Shown here: positions 30,451-30,554 of the stretch, piece by piece | How positions within the stretch are numbered: the stretch's first letter is position 1 | How the letters are laid out: every line of letters begins with the position of its first letter | Assembly (NCBI RefSeq): GCF_000716535.1 | Contig: NZ_JNWV01000068.1 | Location: 1-30,554 of the forward strand | Length of the DNA: 30,554 nt | Direction: 5' to 3' | Source: Streptomyces flaveolus | Lineage (GTDB): Bacteria > Actinomycetota > Actinomycetes > Streptomycetales > Streptomycetaceae | The notes under the pieces: generated by a model | Databases searched by the model: none | The model's input: the letters and a program-made list of their open reading frames with translations, nothing else | Told to the model about the DNA's origin: nothing | Made by a program: the position numbers and the translations under genes

Positions 30451-30554
30451 TCAGGCCGGACCGGCGCCCAGGCTGGCCTGGATCGCCGGCGCGGCGACCT
30501 GGGCGACAGTGACGTTGAGGAGTTGCACGAAAGTCGCGCTGAGCACCACCGGCA
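30451..30554 (-). pseudogene. MFS transporter (DHA2/EmrB type), N-terminal piece at window edge
   Basis: Reading from the right edge, PVVLSATFVQLLNVTVAQVA followed by APAIQASLGAGPA is the first transmembrane helix and loop of EmrB/QacA-type multidrug transporters. A TGA at 30451 ends the frame where ALQ and the second helix should follow. So the gene starts outside the window and is truncated or frameshifted here, leaving roughly 40 of about 500 residues. Confidence 0.65.

Noticed and set aside
1..30554. CRISPR array, tRNA or rRNA genes
   Set aside because: No regularly spaced repeats and no cloverleaf or ribosomal RNA signature were seen in any part read.

Overview
The window is very GC-rich, codes almost entirely with G or C at third codon positions, and has purine-rich GGAGG-type ribosome sites. 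The gene families are those of a Streptomyces-like actinomycete. A remnant resembling the telomere-associated protein Tap, several transposon remnants and many truncated genes suggest an accessory stretch, probably a chromosome arm or a linear plasmid. That placement is inference.

Layout. 66-1423: an intact IS256-family insertion sequence. 1502-2368: an FmdB-like zinc-ribbon gene and decayed remnants, one of them an iron-type alcohol dehydrogenase start. 2448-11373: a well-preserved catabolic island with an MBL-fold hydrolase, MHS-type MFS importer, atypical SDR, FMN alpha-hydroxy-acid oxidase, ketoglutarate-semialdehyde-type aldehyde dehydrogenase, zinc alcohol dehydrogenase, IclR regulator and MhpD/FAH-type hydratase. 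Two divergent promoters here share the palindrome TAAGACANTGTCTTA, and the IclR/hydratase promoter carries a different direct repeat. Together the enzymes could import an organic or sugar acid and oxidise it through alcohol, aldehyde and keto-acid steps to a central metabolite. The substrate is unknown.

11603-18560: a chimera of an MFS start and a luciferase-like oxidoreductase, then a MarR regulator with a medium-chain quinone-type reductase and a SnoaL-like protein in one operon. Remnants follow (TetR, an unknown C-terminus, Tap-like), then an SDR and an aldo/keto reductase with an SRPBCC partner. Clusters of TGCAA motifs precede both marR and the aldo/keto reductase gene, which suggests a shared regulator.

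18561-30554: a mosaic of decayed genes. It holds an IS701 transposase start, a frameshifted secreted M15-like protein, an esterase and a MarR gene joined head to head with both 5' ends missing, a decayed Phd/RelE toxin-antitoxin pair, and an ABC-ATPase tail joined to an ArsR-family start. A frameshifted secreted Cys-containing protein and an incomplete MFS start at the right edge also belong here. Intact genes in between include an OGG-fold DNA glycosylase-like protein, a 532-aa unknown protein, a train of very small genes and a DinB-family protein. The glycosylase-like gene, with a small divergent partner, is the best candidate for an unusual DNA-repair or defence function, but the sequence alone does not show one.
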